This document shows positions 52,133 to 62,151 of a stretch of 64,000 nucleotides of DNA, in pieces (the stretch's first letter is position 1; each line of letters begins with the position of its first letter). The stretch is from an uncultured Sphingomonas sp. (GTDB lineage Bacteria > Pseudomonadota > Alphaproteobacteria > Sphingomonadales > Sphingomonadaceae). A program made the translations under genes and the position numbers. The notes beneath the pieces are model-generated. The model was not told the origin of the DNA. It ran no database searches and saw only the letters and a list, made by a program, of their open reading frames with translations. The DNA is taken from the NCBI GenBank assembly GCA_913776255.1, contig CAJYLV010000022.1, positions 1 through 64,000 of the forward strand, in the 5' to 3' direction.

Positions 52133-54739
52133 GATCGGGATCGCGATCCGGCAGCGCACGCCGTCGGCGCCTAGCACGAACGAGGTCCGCGCGCCGAGCT
52201 GATAGGGCAGCGCATGCTCGATCAGCTCGCGTCCCTCGCCCGAGCCGAGCGGCGCGCGTCCGGCGGCGGGCATCGCCACGCCGGTTTCGTGCCAGTCGAT
52301 GTGCAGCCACGGACCGTCATCCTCCCCCGGCGCGACCGACCAGGCGATCGACAATCGCCCGCCCGCCGTGCCGAGCGCGCCATATTTGACCGCGTTGGTG
52401 GCCAGTTCGTGGAGCGCCATCGCCAGCGTCTGCACCGTCGAGGAGCGCAGCCGCACGCCCTTCGGCCCGTCGCGCGTCACCGCCGCCGCCTCGCCGTCGA
52501 GCGCCGCCATCTCGGCGTCGAGCAGGCTGTCGAACGTGACCCGTTCGTCGTCGGACAGCCGTGACAACAGCCCCTGCACGCGCACCAGCGCCTGCAACCG
52601 GTCGCCGAAACGCTGATGGAACTCCGCCAGATCGCGGCTGGCGCGCGCGCTCTTGTCGGCCAGCGCCTGCACCACGCCGATCAAGTTGCGGGTGCGGTGC
52701 TGGAGCTCGGCGATCAGCACCTGCTGGCGTTCCGCCCACGCGCGCCGTTCGGTCACGTCGACGATCGCGCCGACCATCCGCACCGGCTGCCCGGCGTCGT
52801 CGAAGAAGAAGCGGCCGCGGGCCGAATGCCAGTGGATCGAGCCATCGGGATGGACGACGCGGAATTCCTGCGCATAGGGGCGTCCGCCGCCCATCGCGTC
52901 GGCCATCAGCGTCTCCGCCGCGGCGCGGTCGTCGGGATGGATGCGCGCCAGCCACGCGCCGTAGCTGGGCTCGACCGAATTGACCGGATAGCCCTGCAGC
53001 AGGAAATGCTCGGCGGACCAATGGACCTCGTCGCTGGCGACGTTCCAGTCCCACAGCCCGATCCCGCCGACCTCGACCGCGCTGCGCAGCCGCTCCTCGC
53101 TGCGGGTCAGCGCCTCGCGCGCGTGGCGGGAGGCGGTGATGTCGGAGGTGATGCCGCCGATCATCACCACCTGTCCGCCGGCATCGCGGATCGGAAATTC
53201 GGTGGTGCGCAGCCAGCGCGTCTCGTCGGCAGCCGCGTGGCGGATGCGGTAATCGACCGTGACATGCTCGCCGACGCGGACGCGCGCGATCGCCGCCTCC
53301 ACCGCGCCGCGATCCTCGGGCAGGATCAGCGTCAGCCAGTTGCGATAATGGTCGCCGCTCAGCACCACCCGCCGCGCGCGCCCGTAGATCGCCCGGAACG
53401 CGGGCGTGACATAGCGCCAGTGCAGCGTCGCGGCATCGCGGATCCACAAGGCGTCGCGCGAGGCGTCGCCGAACAGCCGCAGCAATTCCTCGCGCTCGCG
53501 CAGCCGCACGGTCGCCTCGCGCTGCGCGGTCACGTCGAAGACGACCCCGTGCAGGATGCGCGTGTCCGGCCCGTCGGCGCGGCCGCGCCACCGCAACCAG
53601 CACCCCGCGGTCGGGCCGGCGACGACCTCAAGCTCGCCGTCGAATTCCTCGCCCGGCAGGATGCGGCGCGTGACGAAGCGGTGCACCGCCTCGCGCCCCT
53701 GCGCCGACAGCCGGTCGAGGAAGTCGGTCGCCGGTCGCGCCTCGTCGGTGGGGGGCATCCCGAGCAGCGCGAAGAAGCGCGCGTCGCCGCGCACCTCGCG
53801 CGTGGCGAGATCGATACGCCAGGCCCCCATCCCGCCCCCGTCGAGCGCGATCCGGCGCAGCTCCTCGCTGCGGCGCACGACCTCGGCGGCGGTGCGCCGC
53901 GCGGTGATGTCGATCCCGGTCCCGAACCATTCGATGACCCCGCCCTCCGCGTCGAGCACCGGCAGCGCGCGCGACGCGACCCAGCCGGTCGTGCCGTCGG
54001 CGCAGCGGACCCGGTGTTCCAGCTCGAACATCCCCGGCCCGTCCAGCGCGACCGCCATCGCCGCGAAGACCGCGCCACGATCCTCGTCGGGGATGAACCG
54101 CTCCACCCAGTCCTCGACCGGCGCGGACACGTCGGGAAGCATTCCGCGGCCTTCGAGCCGCAGCAAGAAGCGCCAGTCGGCGCTCATTCGGTACAGCATG
54201 TGGCTGCCGGTCCGCACCATCATCCGCAGCTGCGCCTCGCTGTCGCGCAGCTGCGCGGTGGTGCGGCGATGGTCGGTGACCTCGGCCAGCTGCTGCAAGG
54301 CACCCGCGACGCTGCCCCGCGCATCGCGGACCGGCATCCAGGTGATGTCGAAGGTGCGGCGCTCGAACCGGCCGGCGGCGTCGCGCAGCGCGACCTCATG
54401 CCCGGTCAGCGACACGGCGCCGCCCGCCTTCACGGTCGCCAGCCGCTGCGCCACCCCGTGATCGTAGATGTCGCTCCACCCCTCGGTGACCGGATGGCCG
54501 AGCAGCGCCGGATGCCGGTCGCGCGCGATGTCGATGTACGCGTCGTTGTAGAGTTGCAGCAACGCCTCCCCCCACAGCAACGTCGCCGGACAGGGCATCG
54601 CCAGCATCGTCTCGACGTTCGACAGCAGCTCCGCCGGCCATGCCGCGATCGGCCCCAGCGCGGTGCGCGACCAGTCGAAGGCGCGGATGCGCGCCGCCAT
54701 GTCCCCGGTCCCGAATGGTCGCGTCGTCACTGGCTTCAT
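52112..54739 (-). CDS. Multi-PAS sensor histidine kinase, HWE family
   Basis: Several PAS/PAC blocks; ELQHRTRNLIGVVQALADKSA and ALHELATNAVKYGAL of HWE kinases. Confidence 0.9.
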   Translation of the reverse strand: MKPVTTRPFGTGDMAARIRAFDWSRTALGPIAAWPAELLSNVETMLAMPCPATLLWGEALLQLYNDAYIDIARDRHPALLGHPVTEGWSDIYDHGVAQRLATVKAGGAVSLTGHEVALRDAAGRFERRTFDITWMPVRDARGSVAGALQQLAEVTDHRRTTAQLRDSEAQLRMMVRTGSHMLYRMSADWRFLLRLEGRGMLPDVSAPVEDWVERFIPDEDRGAVFAAMAVALDGPGMFELEHRVRCADGTTGWVASRALPVLDAEGGVIEWFGTGIDITARRTAAEVVRRSEELRRIALDGGGMGAWRIDLATREVRGDARFFALLGMPPTDEARPATDFLDRLSAQGREAVHRFVTRRILPGEEFDGELEVVAGPTAGCWLRWRGRADGPDTRILHGVVFDVTAQREATVRLREREELLRLFGDASRDALWIRDAATLHWRYVTPAFRAIYGRARRVVLSGDHYRNWLTLILPEDRGAVEAAIARVRVGEHVTVDYRIRHAAADETRWLRTTEFPIRDAGGQVVMIGGITSDITASRHAREALTRSEERLRSAVEVGGIGLWDWNVASDEVHWSAEHFLLQGYPVNSVEPSYGAWLARIHPDDRAAAETLMADAMGGGRPYAQEFRVVHPDGSIHWHSARGRFFFDDAGQPVRMVGAIVDVTERRAWAERQQVLIAELQHRTRNLIGVVQALADKSARASRDLAEFHQRFGDRLQALVRVQGLLSRLSDDERVTFDSLLDAEMAALDGEAAAVTRDGPKGVRLRSSTVQTLAMALHELATNAVKYGALGTAGGRLSIAWSVAPGEDDGPWLHIDWHETGVAMPAAGRAPLGSGEGRELIEHALPYQLGARTSFVLGADGVRCRIAIPISRHCGD

Positions 54740-54864
54740 CCCGTCAGCAAAGCGCGAACATTAAACTTTGGCAAGATAAGCCCTTGGCGCCGCAAGCATG
54801 ATAGCAGTGCGCAAGCCGATCGGATAGTGTCGGCGTCTGGTCATCAACGTGGCGGAACCCGATC

Positions 54865-55542
54865 ATGAAGCTGCTGATCGTCGAGGACGACGTCGAATAT
54901 GCCGCCGCGCTGAAGGCCGAACTGGCGCAACGCGATCACGACATCACGATCGCCGAGACCGGCCCGACCGCGCTGACCGCGATCGAGCGCGATGCCTTCG
55001 ACGCGATGATCCTCGATTCGATGCTGCCGCAACTCAACGGCGTGCGCGTGGTCGAGCGGTTGCGCGATGCCGGGCACAATCTGCCGGTGCTGATGCTGTC
55101 CGCACTGGGGCGTTCTGCGGAGAAGATCGGCGGGCTGACCGCGGGCGCCGACGATTATTGCGTCAAGCCGACCCCCGCCGCCGAAATCGAGGCGCGGCTC
55201 AACGCGTTGCTGCGCGCGCGCGGCTGGACCGCCGCCGGCGACGGCGACATGCTGCGCGCCGGCGACATCGTCATCAGCCCCGGCCAGCATCGCGCATGGC
55301 GCGCCGACCAGCCGCTCGACCTCACGCGGCTCGAATTCGGGCTGCTGACCGAACTGGTCCGCCATGCCGGCAGCTATCTGACGCGCGCGATGCTGATCGA
55401 ACGCGTCTGGGGCTATGACTTCGAACCGGGGACCAACATCGTCGATGCGCAGGTGCGGCTGCTGCGCCGCAAGCTGACTGCGGGCGGCGGCGACGATCCG
55501 ATCGCGACCAAGCGCGGCGTCGGTTACATGCTGCGCGCGTGA
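54865..55542 (+). CDS. OmpR-family response regulator
   Basis: REC domain MKLLIVEDDVEYAAAL with Asp in DAMILDSMLP; winged helix VDAQVRLLRRKL...TKRGVGYMLRA. Confidence 0.94.
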   Translation: MKLLIVEDDVEYAAALKAELAQRDHDITIAETGPTALTAIERDAFDAMILDSMLPQLNGVRVVERLRDAGHNLPVLMLSALGRSAEKIGGLTAGADDYCVKPTPAAEIEARLNALLRARGWTAAGDGDMLRAGDIVISPGQHRAWRADQPLDLTRLEFGLLTELVRHAGSYLTRAMLIERVWGYDFEPGTNIVDAQVRLLRRKLTAGGGDDPIATKRGVGYMLRA

Positions 55543-55543
55543 C

Positions 55544-56860
55544 ATGGGGTCGCTCGGGCGGCTGACCGCGCTGTTCCTCGGCGCGTTCGGTGCCGCGACC
55601 GCGCTGACGGGCTATGCCAGCTATTCGGCGTCGCGGCATACGATCGAGACGCTCGTCGACCGCCGGCTCGACGAGGTCAGCCGCGCGCTGCTCGACGAAT
55701 CGCTGCGCGGCAATGCAGGGGCGATCCTCGCGCGGATCACCGCGCTGTCGACGCAGCGCGAGACGGGCGATCTCGGGTTCGAGCTGGTCGACGCCAAAGG
55801 GCAGCGGCTCGGCGGCAACGTGACGGTGTCGGGCCGGGTGCCGCCGGGCTTCTCGACGCTCGCCGACAGCGTGCTGCCCGGCACCGCGACCTTCCGGATG
55901 CAGCGCCGCGACGCCGGCGGCGGGTTGCAGCTGGTGACGCTGGTCGAGACCGAGCCGATCGAAGGCTTCGCCGCGGTGTGGCTGCGCAGCTACGCGCTCG
56001 GCTTCGGGCTGATCGTCATCATCGTCGTCGCGGGCGCGGTCTCGTTCAGCATGATCGTGCGGCGGCGGATCGGCGAGCTGCGCCGCACCGCCGAGGCGAT
56101 CATCGATGGCGACCTGACGCAGCGCGTGCCGGTCGAGCCGGGCAGCGGCGCGTTTGCGGGACAGGCCGCGACCTTCAACCGGATGCTCGACCGCATCGCC
56201 GCGCTCGTGGAAAGCCTGCGCCATGTCGGCGGCGATGTCGCGCACGACCTGCGGACCCCGCTCGCGCGATTGCGCAGCCGGCTCGCGCTGATCGTCGCCG
56301 AGACGCCGACCCCCGAGCTGGAGGCCGCCCTCGATCAATGCGACGAAATGCTCGCGATGTTCTCGGCGATCCTGCGCATCTCCGAGGTCGAGGGCGGCGA
56401 GCGGCGCACCGCCTTCCGGCCGGTCGCGCTGGCGGCGATCGCGCGCGACGTCGCCGAAACGCTGGCGGCGACGGCGGCGGACAGCGGACACGTTCTGGCG
56501 ATCGGGCCGCTCGAGGACGGCGCGGTCGAGGGCGACCGCCAGTTGCTGACGCAGGCGGCGCTGAATCTGGTCGGCAACGCATTGACGCACAGTCCGCCGG
56601 GATCGCGGGTGACGGTGGCGGTGACGCGCGCGGCGGCAAAGCTGCTGCTGACGGTGACGGATGACGGGCCGGGCATCCCCGCCGCCGAACGCGCGACGGC
56701 GTTGCGGCGCTTCGGGCGGCTGGACGCGAGCCGCCATCGCCCCGGACATGGGCTGGGACTGCCGCTGGTCGAGGCAATCGCGCGGATGCACGGCGGCGCG
56801 CTGTGGCTGGAGGACGCGCGACCGGGCCTGCGCGCGACGATCGCGGTGCCGGTGGCCTGA
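55544..56860 (+). CDS. Sensor histidine kinase, cognate to adjacent regulator
   Basis: Two TM, HAMP, H-box HVGGDVAHDLRTPLARLRSRL, N/G boxes LNLVGNALTHSPP and VTDDGPGIP. Confidence 0.93.
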   Translation: MGSLGRLTALFLGAFGAATALTGYASYSASRHTIETLVDRRLDEVSRALLDESLRGNAGAILARITALSTQRETGDLGFELVDAKGQRLGGNVTVSGRVPPGFSTLADSVLPGTATFRMQRRDAGGGLQLVTLVETEPIEGFAAVWLRSYALGFGLIVIIVVAGAVSFSMIVRRRIGELRRTAEAIIDGDLTQRVPVEPGSGAFAGQAATFNRMLDRIAALVESLRHVGGDVAHDLRTPLARLRSRLALIVAETPTPELEAALDQCDEMLAMFSAILRISEVEGGERRTAFRPVALAAIARDVAETLAATAADSGHVLAIGPLEDGAVEGDRQLLTQAALNLVGNALTHSPPGSRVTVAVTRAAAKLLLTVTDDGPGIPAAERATALRRFGRLDASRHRPGHGLGLPLVEAIARMHGGALWLEDARPGLRATIAVPVA

Positions 56861-56863
56861 TCT

Positions 56864-56971
56864 CTCCCCTCCCCTTCAGGGGAGGGGCCGGGGGTGGGGC
56901 AAGTTCGCACATGCAACGTTGCCGGACAGGCCCCACCCCGGCCCTCCCCTGAAGGGGAGGGAGTTGACGCG
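56864..56971. repeat. Inverted-repeat element family E, copy 2
   Basis: CTCCCCTCCCCTTCAGGGGAGGGGCCGGGGGTGGGGC ... GCCCCACCCCGGCCCTCCCCTGAAGGGGAGGGAG. Confidence 0.88.
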
Positions 56972-56976
56972 CGCTT

Positions 56977-57642
56977 CTACTCCGCCTTCGCCTCGTCGCC
57001 GTAATACAGCTCGCCGATGCGGATCTCCTCGCGGCCCTGCGACACGCGATGCGCGTTGGTGTCGCGCAGCGAATAGACGCAGCCGCAATATTCCTGCTGG
57101 TAGAAATGCTCGCGCTTGGAGATTTCGATCATCCGCGCCGCACCGCCGCCCTTGCGCCAGTTGAACGTCCAATAGGCGATATCGGGATAATGCGCCGCCG
57201 CGCGCTCGCCGCAGTCGTTGATCTGCGCCATGTTCTTCCAGCGCGAGATGCCGAGCGACGAGGTGATGACCGGAAAGCCGTGCTCGTGCGCGTAAAGCGC
57301 GGTCCGCTCGAAGCGCATGTCGAAGCACATCGTGCAGCGCAGCCCGCGCTCCGGCTCGAACTCCATCCCGCGCGCGCGCTTGAACCAGTTGACGGTGTCG
57401 TAATCGGCGTCGACGAACGGGATGTCGTGCTTCTCGGCGAAGCGAATATTCTCCTCCTTGCGGAGGATATATTCCTCCTTGGGGTGGATGTTGGGATTGT
57501 AGAAGAAGATCGTATAGTCGATCCCGCTCGCGGTCATCGCCTCCATCACCTCGCCCGAACAGGGCGCGCAGCAGGAATGGAGCAGCACTTTCTTGTGCCC
57601 GTCGGGCGGGGTGAGCAGCGGGCGGTCGTAGTCGGTCGTCAT
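56977..57642 (-). CDS. queH: Epoxyqueuosine reductase QueH
   Basis: [79 protein letters not shown]. Confidence 0.95.
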   Translation of the reverse strand: MTTDYDRPLLTPPDGHKKVLLHSCCAPCSGEVMEAMTASGIDYTIFFYNPNIHPKEEYILRKEENIRFAEKHDIPFVDADYDTVNWFKRARGMEFEPERGLRCTMCFDMRFERTALYAHEHGFPVITSSLGISRWKNMAQINDCGERAAAHYPDIAYWTFNWRKGGGAARMIEISKREHFYQQEYCGCVYSLRDTNAHRVSQGREEIRIGELYYGDEAKAE

Positions 57643-57719
57643 GCGCGCCGCCTTAGCGGAAAATGGGCGCGGGGTCACGGTGGCTCGGTCCGTCATTGCG
57701 ACCCCGGCCGTTCCGTTGT

Positions 57720-57800
57720 CGTCGCCCCGGACTTGATCCGGGGCCCCGCTTCTTCGCGACCGGTGTAAAAGCGGGATCCCGGATCAAGTCCGGGATGACG
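57720..57800. repeat. Inverted-repeat element family D, copy 5
   Basis: CGTCGCCCCGGACTTGATCCGGGGCCCCGCTTCTTCG...AAGCGGGATCCCGGATCAAGTCCGGGATGACGG. Confidence 0.88.
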
Positions 57801-57811
57801 GCAGAAACGCC

Positions 57812-59443
57812 CTACCGCCGCATCAACCCGCCAAGCACACCCCGCACCACCTGCCCCAGCAAGCCGCCGCCGCTGCTGCCGCGCCGCGAGCCGCCGAACA
57901 CCGCCTTGGTCACCTCGTTCGCCACCGCGCGCCCGACCGCCGACGACGCCGACCGCGACGCCGAGGTCATCGCGCGGTTCCACGGATCGTTCGCCGCGTC
58001 GCGCTCCGCCGCGCGGCGCGCGCGCTCCTCGTCACGCGCGGCGCGATCCGCCTCGCGCGCCGCGCGCGCGTCCTCCTTCGCCTGCGCCGCGGCGGCCTTT
58101 TCCGCATCGGTCGCGGCGCGCGCCGACGCCGCCGCGGCGGCCGCCTCCTGCGTCTTGGCGGCGAGCAGTTCCTCGGCCGATTCGCGATCGACCAGCGTGT
58201 CATACTTCGTCCCGATCGCATCGGTCTGGATCAGCACGCGCCGCTCCTCGGGCGTGACCGGGCCGACGCGGCTCGACGGCGGGCGGATCAGCGTGCGCTG
58301 CACCGGCGACGGCGCGCCATCGGGCTGGAGCAGCGACACCAGCGCCTCGCCGGTGCGCAATTCGGTGATCGCGGTCGCGACGTCGACGCCGGGGTTGGCG
58401 CGGAACGTCTCGGCGGCAGCCTGCACCGCCTTGCGGTCGCGCGGGGTGAAGGCGTTCAACTTGTGCTGCACGCGATTGCCCAATTGCCCCGCGACGCTGT
58501 CGGGCACGTCGATCGGGTTCTGCGTGATGAAATAGACGCCGACGCCCTTGGAGCGGATCAGCCGCACGACTTGCTCGATCCGGTCGAGCAACGCGGGCGG
58601 CGCCTCGTCAAACAGCAGATGCGCCTCGTCGAAGAAGAAGCACAATTTCGGCTTGTCGGCGTCCCCGACTTCGGGAAGAAACTCGAACATCTCGCCGAGC
58701 AGCCACAGCAGGAAGGTCGAATAGAGCTGCGGCGAGGCCATCAATTTGTCGGCGGCGAGGATGTTGACCAGCCCGCGCCCGTTGTCGTCGGTGCCGAACA
58801 GGTCGGTCAGCGCCAGCGCCGGCTCGCCGAAGAAATGCTCAGCCCCTTGTGCGCGCAATTGCAGCAGCGCGCGCTGGATCGCACCGATCGATTGCTTCGA
58901 GACGTTGCCGTAGTGCGTGGTGAGTTCCTCGGCGCGCTCGGCGCAATGCGCGAGCATCGCCTGCAGATCGTCGAGGTCGAGCAGCAGCAGGCCCTCTTCG
59001 TCGGCGACATGGAAGGCGATCGTCAGCACGCCCTCCTGCACCGCGTTCAGCCCCATCAGCCGCGCGAGCAGCAGCGGCCCCATCTCGCTGATCGTGGTGC
59101 GGACCGGATGGCCCTGTTCGCCGAACAGGTCCCAGAATTGCACCGGGGTGTCGGCATAATGCCAGTCGGTTGCGCCGATCTCCGCGGCGCGCGCGGCGAA
59201 GACTTCGTGGGTCTTGGCGGTCGCCGCGCCGGGCATCGCCAGCCCCGAAAGGTCGCCCTTCACGTCGGCGAGGAAACATGCGACCCCGGCGTTCGAAAAG
59301 CCCTCGACGATCCCCCGCAAGGTCACGGTCTTGCCGGTGCCGGTCGCGCCCGCGATCAAGCCGTGGCGATTGGCGCGCGCCAGCTCGAGCCGCTGCGGAT
59401 CGGCCCCGCCCGCGCCTGCGCCGATCAAGATCCCGTCCGCCAC
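57812..59443 (-). CDS. HerA/YjgR-type ATPase (DUF853)
   Basis: NRHGLIAGATGTGKTVTLRGIVEGFSNAGVACFLADVKGDLSGL; KLCFFFDEAHLLFDEAPPALLDRIEQVVRLIRSKGVGVYFITQNP. Confidence 0.94.
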   Translation of the reverse strand: MADGILIGAGAGGADPQRLELARANRHGLIAGATGTGKTVTLRGIVEGFSNAGVACFLADVKGDLSGLAMPGAATAKTHEVFAARAAEIGATDWHYADTPVQFWDLFGEQGHPVRTTISEMGPLLLARLMGLNAVQEGVLTIAFHVADEEGLLLLDLDDLQAMLAHCAERAEELTTHYGNVSKQSIGAIQRALLQLRAQGAEHFFGEPALALTDLFGTDDNGRGLVNILAADKLMASPQLYSTFLLWLLGEMFEFLPEVGDADKPKLCFFFDEAHLLFDEAPPALLDRIEQVVRLIRSKGVGVYFITQNPIDVPDSVAGQLGNRVQHKLNAFTPRDRKAVQAAAETFRANPGVDVATAITELRTGEALVSLLQPDGAPSPVQRTLIRPPSSRVGPVTPEERRVLIQTDAIGTKYDTLVDRESAEELLAAKTQEAAAAAASARAATDAEKAAAAQAKEDARAAREADRAARDEERARRAAERDAANDPWNRAMTSASRSASSAVGRAVANEVTKAVFGGSRRGSSGGGLLGQVVRGVLGGLMRR

Positions 59444-59511
59444 GCCGCCGTCTCCCGCAACAAAAGAGCCGCCGCATCATGCGATGCGACGGCCCGTTTG
59501 GCCATAGGGAC

Positions 59512-59588
59512 CGTCATTGCGAGCGTAGCGAAGCAATCCAGGGTCGGACCAGGACGCTCTGGATTGCGTCGCTACGCTCGCAATGACG
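59512..59588. repeat. Inverted-repeat element family A, copy 6 (opposite orientation)
   Basis: CGTCATTGCGAGCGTAGCGAAGCAATCCAGGGTCGGACCAGGACGCTCTGGATTGCGTCGCTACGCTCGCAATGACG. Confidence 0.92.
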
Positions 59589-59630
59589 AGCGGGTTTGCC
59601 CCCGGTCACGACCGGGGCGACGGGTTTGCG

Positions 59631-61175
59631 TTACTTGATCTTCACCGCCAGGAAGCCGCTGGTCTGGCGACCGCGCGTCAGATTGAGCAGCACCGACGGG
59701 CGTCCCGCCGCCTTGGCCGCAGCGACGATCCGCGCGACATCCGCGCCGGTGCGCACCGGCTGCGAATTGACCGAGGAGATGACGTCGCCGCGCTTCAGCT
59801 TCTGCCCGGCGTCACTCGACGGATCGACACCCGCGACGACCACACCCTGCACGGTCGAATCGACCCCGATCGACCGCGCGATCTGCGGGGTGAGCGGCTG
59901 GACCGAGATGCCGAGCGAGCTCGACCCCGGCGTCGCCTGCGCGCCGCTGTCGTCGTCGGGCAGCCCGTCGTCGTCCTCGCCTTCACCGTTCAGGACCTTG
60001 AGCTGGTCGTCGGAGGGCCGTGTCGAGACGACAGCGTTGACCGACTGGCGCTTGCCGTCACGAATGATGTCGAGCTTGATCGTCGAACCCGGCGCGGCGT
60101 TCGCAACCAGCGACGACAGCGTACGATCCGGGGTCACGGCCTCGCCGTTGATCGCGACCACCACGTCGCCGGAGCGCAGCCCGGCCTTGGCGCCCGGCCC
60201 GCCCGGCTCGACGCGACCGATGATCTCGCCCTGATCCTTCGGCAGCCCCAAGGCGCCCGCGATATCGTCGTTCACGCGCTGGATGCCGACACCCAGATAG
60301 CCGCGCTTGACCGACTCGCCCTTCATCAGCGTGGCGAGGATCGGCTTGGCCTCGGTCGCGGGGATCGCGAAGCCGATGCCGATGTTGCCGCCCGACTGCG
60401 AATAGATCTGGCTGTTGATGCCGATCACCTCGCCGTTGAGGTTGAACATCGGGCCACCCGAATTGCCCTGGTTGATCGCGGCATCGGTCTGGATGAACGT
60501 GTCGAACGGACCCGGCTGCCCGGTCGAGCGGTGCACCGCCGAGACGATGCCCGCGGTCACGGTGCCGCCCAGCCCGAACGGCTGACCGATCGCGACCACC
60601 CAGTCGCCGACGCGCGCACGCGTCGAGTCGCCCAGCTTCACGAACGGCAGCGGGGTCGGCGAGGTGATCTTGAGCACCGCCAGATCCGAAGTCGGATCGC
60701 GCCCGATCAGCTTCGCCTTATATTCCTTGCGGTCCTGCAGCGTGACGGTGATCGACTCGACCGTCGCGCCCTTCGCCGCGGGGGCGATGACGTGGTTGTT
60801 GGTGACGACGTAGCCGTCGGCCGAGATCAGGAAGCCCGATCCGAGCGACTGGCCCTCGCGCGTCACCGGCGCGCCGCCGCCACCGCCGCCGAACTGGCCG
60901 AACAGGTCGCCGAACGGCGTGCCGGCGAACGGATTCGCCTGCTGCTGGACGGTCACCTTCTGCGTGGTGGAGATGTTGACCACCGCCGGCTGGAGCTTCG
61001 CGACCATGTCGGCGAAGCTCATCGGCGCGCCGGCGCGCGGCGCGGCGGCGCTGATCGCGCCCGGCTCGTTCTGCGCGATCTGCGCGGTGGCCGGATTCTG
61101 GAGCGCGAGCGACGCGGCCGTGCCGCCAAGCAGGAGGGCGCCGGTCAAGGCGTAAGCGTAACGCACGGTTTTCAT
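59631..61175 (-). CDS. degP: Do-family serine endoprotease (DegP/HtrA)
   Basis: TNNHVIAPA, DPTSDLAVLKI, NQGNSGGPMFNLNGEVIGIN, two PDZ domains. Confidence 0.96.
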   Translation of the reverse strand: MKTVRYAYALTGALLLGGTAASLALQNPATAQIAQNEPGAISAAAPRAGAPMSFADMVAKLQPAVVNISTTQKVTVQQQANPFAGTPFGDLFGQFGGGGGGAPVTREGQSLGSGFLISADGYVVTNNHVIAPAAKGATVESITVTLQDRKEYKAKLIGRDPTSDLAVLKITSPTPLPFVKLGDSTRARVGDWVVAIGQPFGLGGTVTAGIVSAVHRSTGQPGPFDTFIQTDAAINQGNSGGPMFNLNGEVIGINSQIYSQSGGNIGIGFAIPATEAKPILATLMKGESVKRGYLGVGIQRVNDDIAGALGLPKDQGEIIGRVEPGGPGAKAGLRSGDVVVAINGEAVTPDRTLSSLVANAAPGSTIKLDIIRDGKRQSVNAVVSTRPSDDQLKVLNGEGEDDDGLPDDDSGAQATPGSSSLGISVQPLTPQIARSIGVDSTVQGVVVAGVDPSSDAGQKLKRGDVISSVNSQPVRTGADVARIVAAAKAAGRPSVLLNLTRGRQTSGFLAVKIK

Positions 61176-61275
61176 GTCCTCTTGGTCACCCGATCCGAAA
61201 GTGATGAATACACTGCACCCTGTGCGGCAATCGCGATGAACGGCGTTTGAATATGAACGCCGCGCTCATCACCGA

Positions 61276-62151
61276 TTAACGACCGCCGCCCTCGAACGCA
61301 CGAAGATAGCCATTGTTCGGGCTCATGATGATATTGGTCGAACCTTCCGGCTGCTGACCACCATCGGCCCCGAACGTGTGGCGATAGCTCTGCATCGCGC
61401 GATAGAAGTCATAAAAATCAGCGTCCTTGCTGAACGCCTCGGCATAGATGCGCGCGGCCTGCGCATCGGCCTCGGCGCGGACGATCTGCGCCTGCTTCTG
61501 CCCCTGCGCGCGGATCGTGTTCGCCTCCTGCTGCCGCGCGGTGCGCATCCGCTGGAGCGCGCTGTCGAGCGGGCTGCCGTCGGGCAGGTCGGCGTGCTTG
61601 ATTCGCACGTCGACGATCTCGGCGCCATATTGCCGCGCCGAGCCCTGCAGCGAGTTCTGGATGGCGTCCATCACCGCGCCGCGTTCCGGGCTGAGCAGCA
61701 CCGCGAACGGCACCTTGCCGAGTTCGTTGCGCAACGCGGTGCCGAGCAGCGGGCGCAGCTGGTCCGCCACGCGCTCCTCGGTGTTCGAGGTGCTGCCGGT
61801 CGAGGTCACCGCCTTCAGCGGATCGACGATCCGGAAGCGCGCATAGGCATCGACGTTGAGCCGCAGCTGATCGGTCGACAACACCAAGGTGTTGTCGAGA
61901 TCGGCGTCGAGCACACGCTTGTCGACCCACACGATCTTGTCGATGAACGGCACGCGCGCGATCACGCCCGCGCCGGTGTTACCGATCATTTGCCCCGGCT
62001 GCCACTGGTTGACCAGCCGCACCGGATTGTTGAGCCGCAGGACCACCGCCTGCTGCGTTTCCGGCACGATCGCGAAGGTCGCCGCGGCAACGATCGCCAG
62101 CACCAGCGCCAGCATTCCGATCGCGATCGGGTTTCGCGTCAACTGACCCAT
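61276..62151 (-). CDS. hflC: Protease modulator HflC
   Basis: SPFH domain; VLRLNNPVRLVNQWQPG...VWVDKRVLDADLDNTLVLSTDQLRLNVDAYARFRIVDPL; next to hflK. Confidence 0.94.
   Translation of the reverse strand: MGQLTRNPIAIGMLALVLAIVAAATFAIVPETQQAVVLRLNNPVRLVNQWQPGQMIGNTGAGVIARVPFIDKIVWVDKRVLDADLDNTLVLSTDQLRLNVDAYARFRIVDPLKAVTSTGSTSNTEERVADQLRPLLGTALRNELGKVPFAVLLSPERGAVMDAIQNSLQGSARQYGAEIVDVRIKHADLPDGSPLDSALQRMRTARQQEANTIRAQGQKQAQIVRAEADAQAARIYAEAFSKDADFYDFYRAMQSYRHTFGADGGQQPEGSTNIIMSPNNGYLRAFEGGGR

Noticed and set aside
52616-54868. 750-aa plus-strand ORF
   Set aside because: Antisense to the HWE histidine kinase; no recognisable domain, Arg/Asp-rich.
57812-59443. HerA-based anti-phage defence operon
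   Set aside because: The HerA-like ATPase is the housekeeping YjgR/DUF853 type and has no adjacent nuclease, Sir2 or other effector gene.
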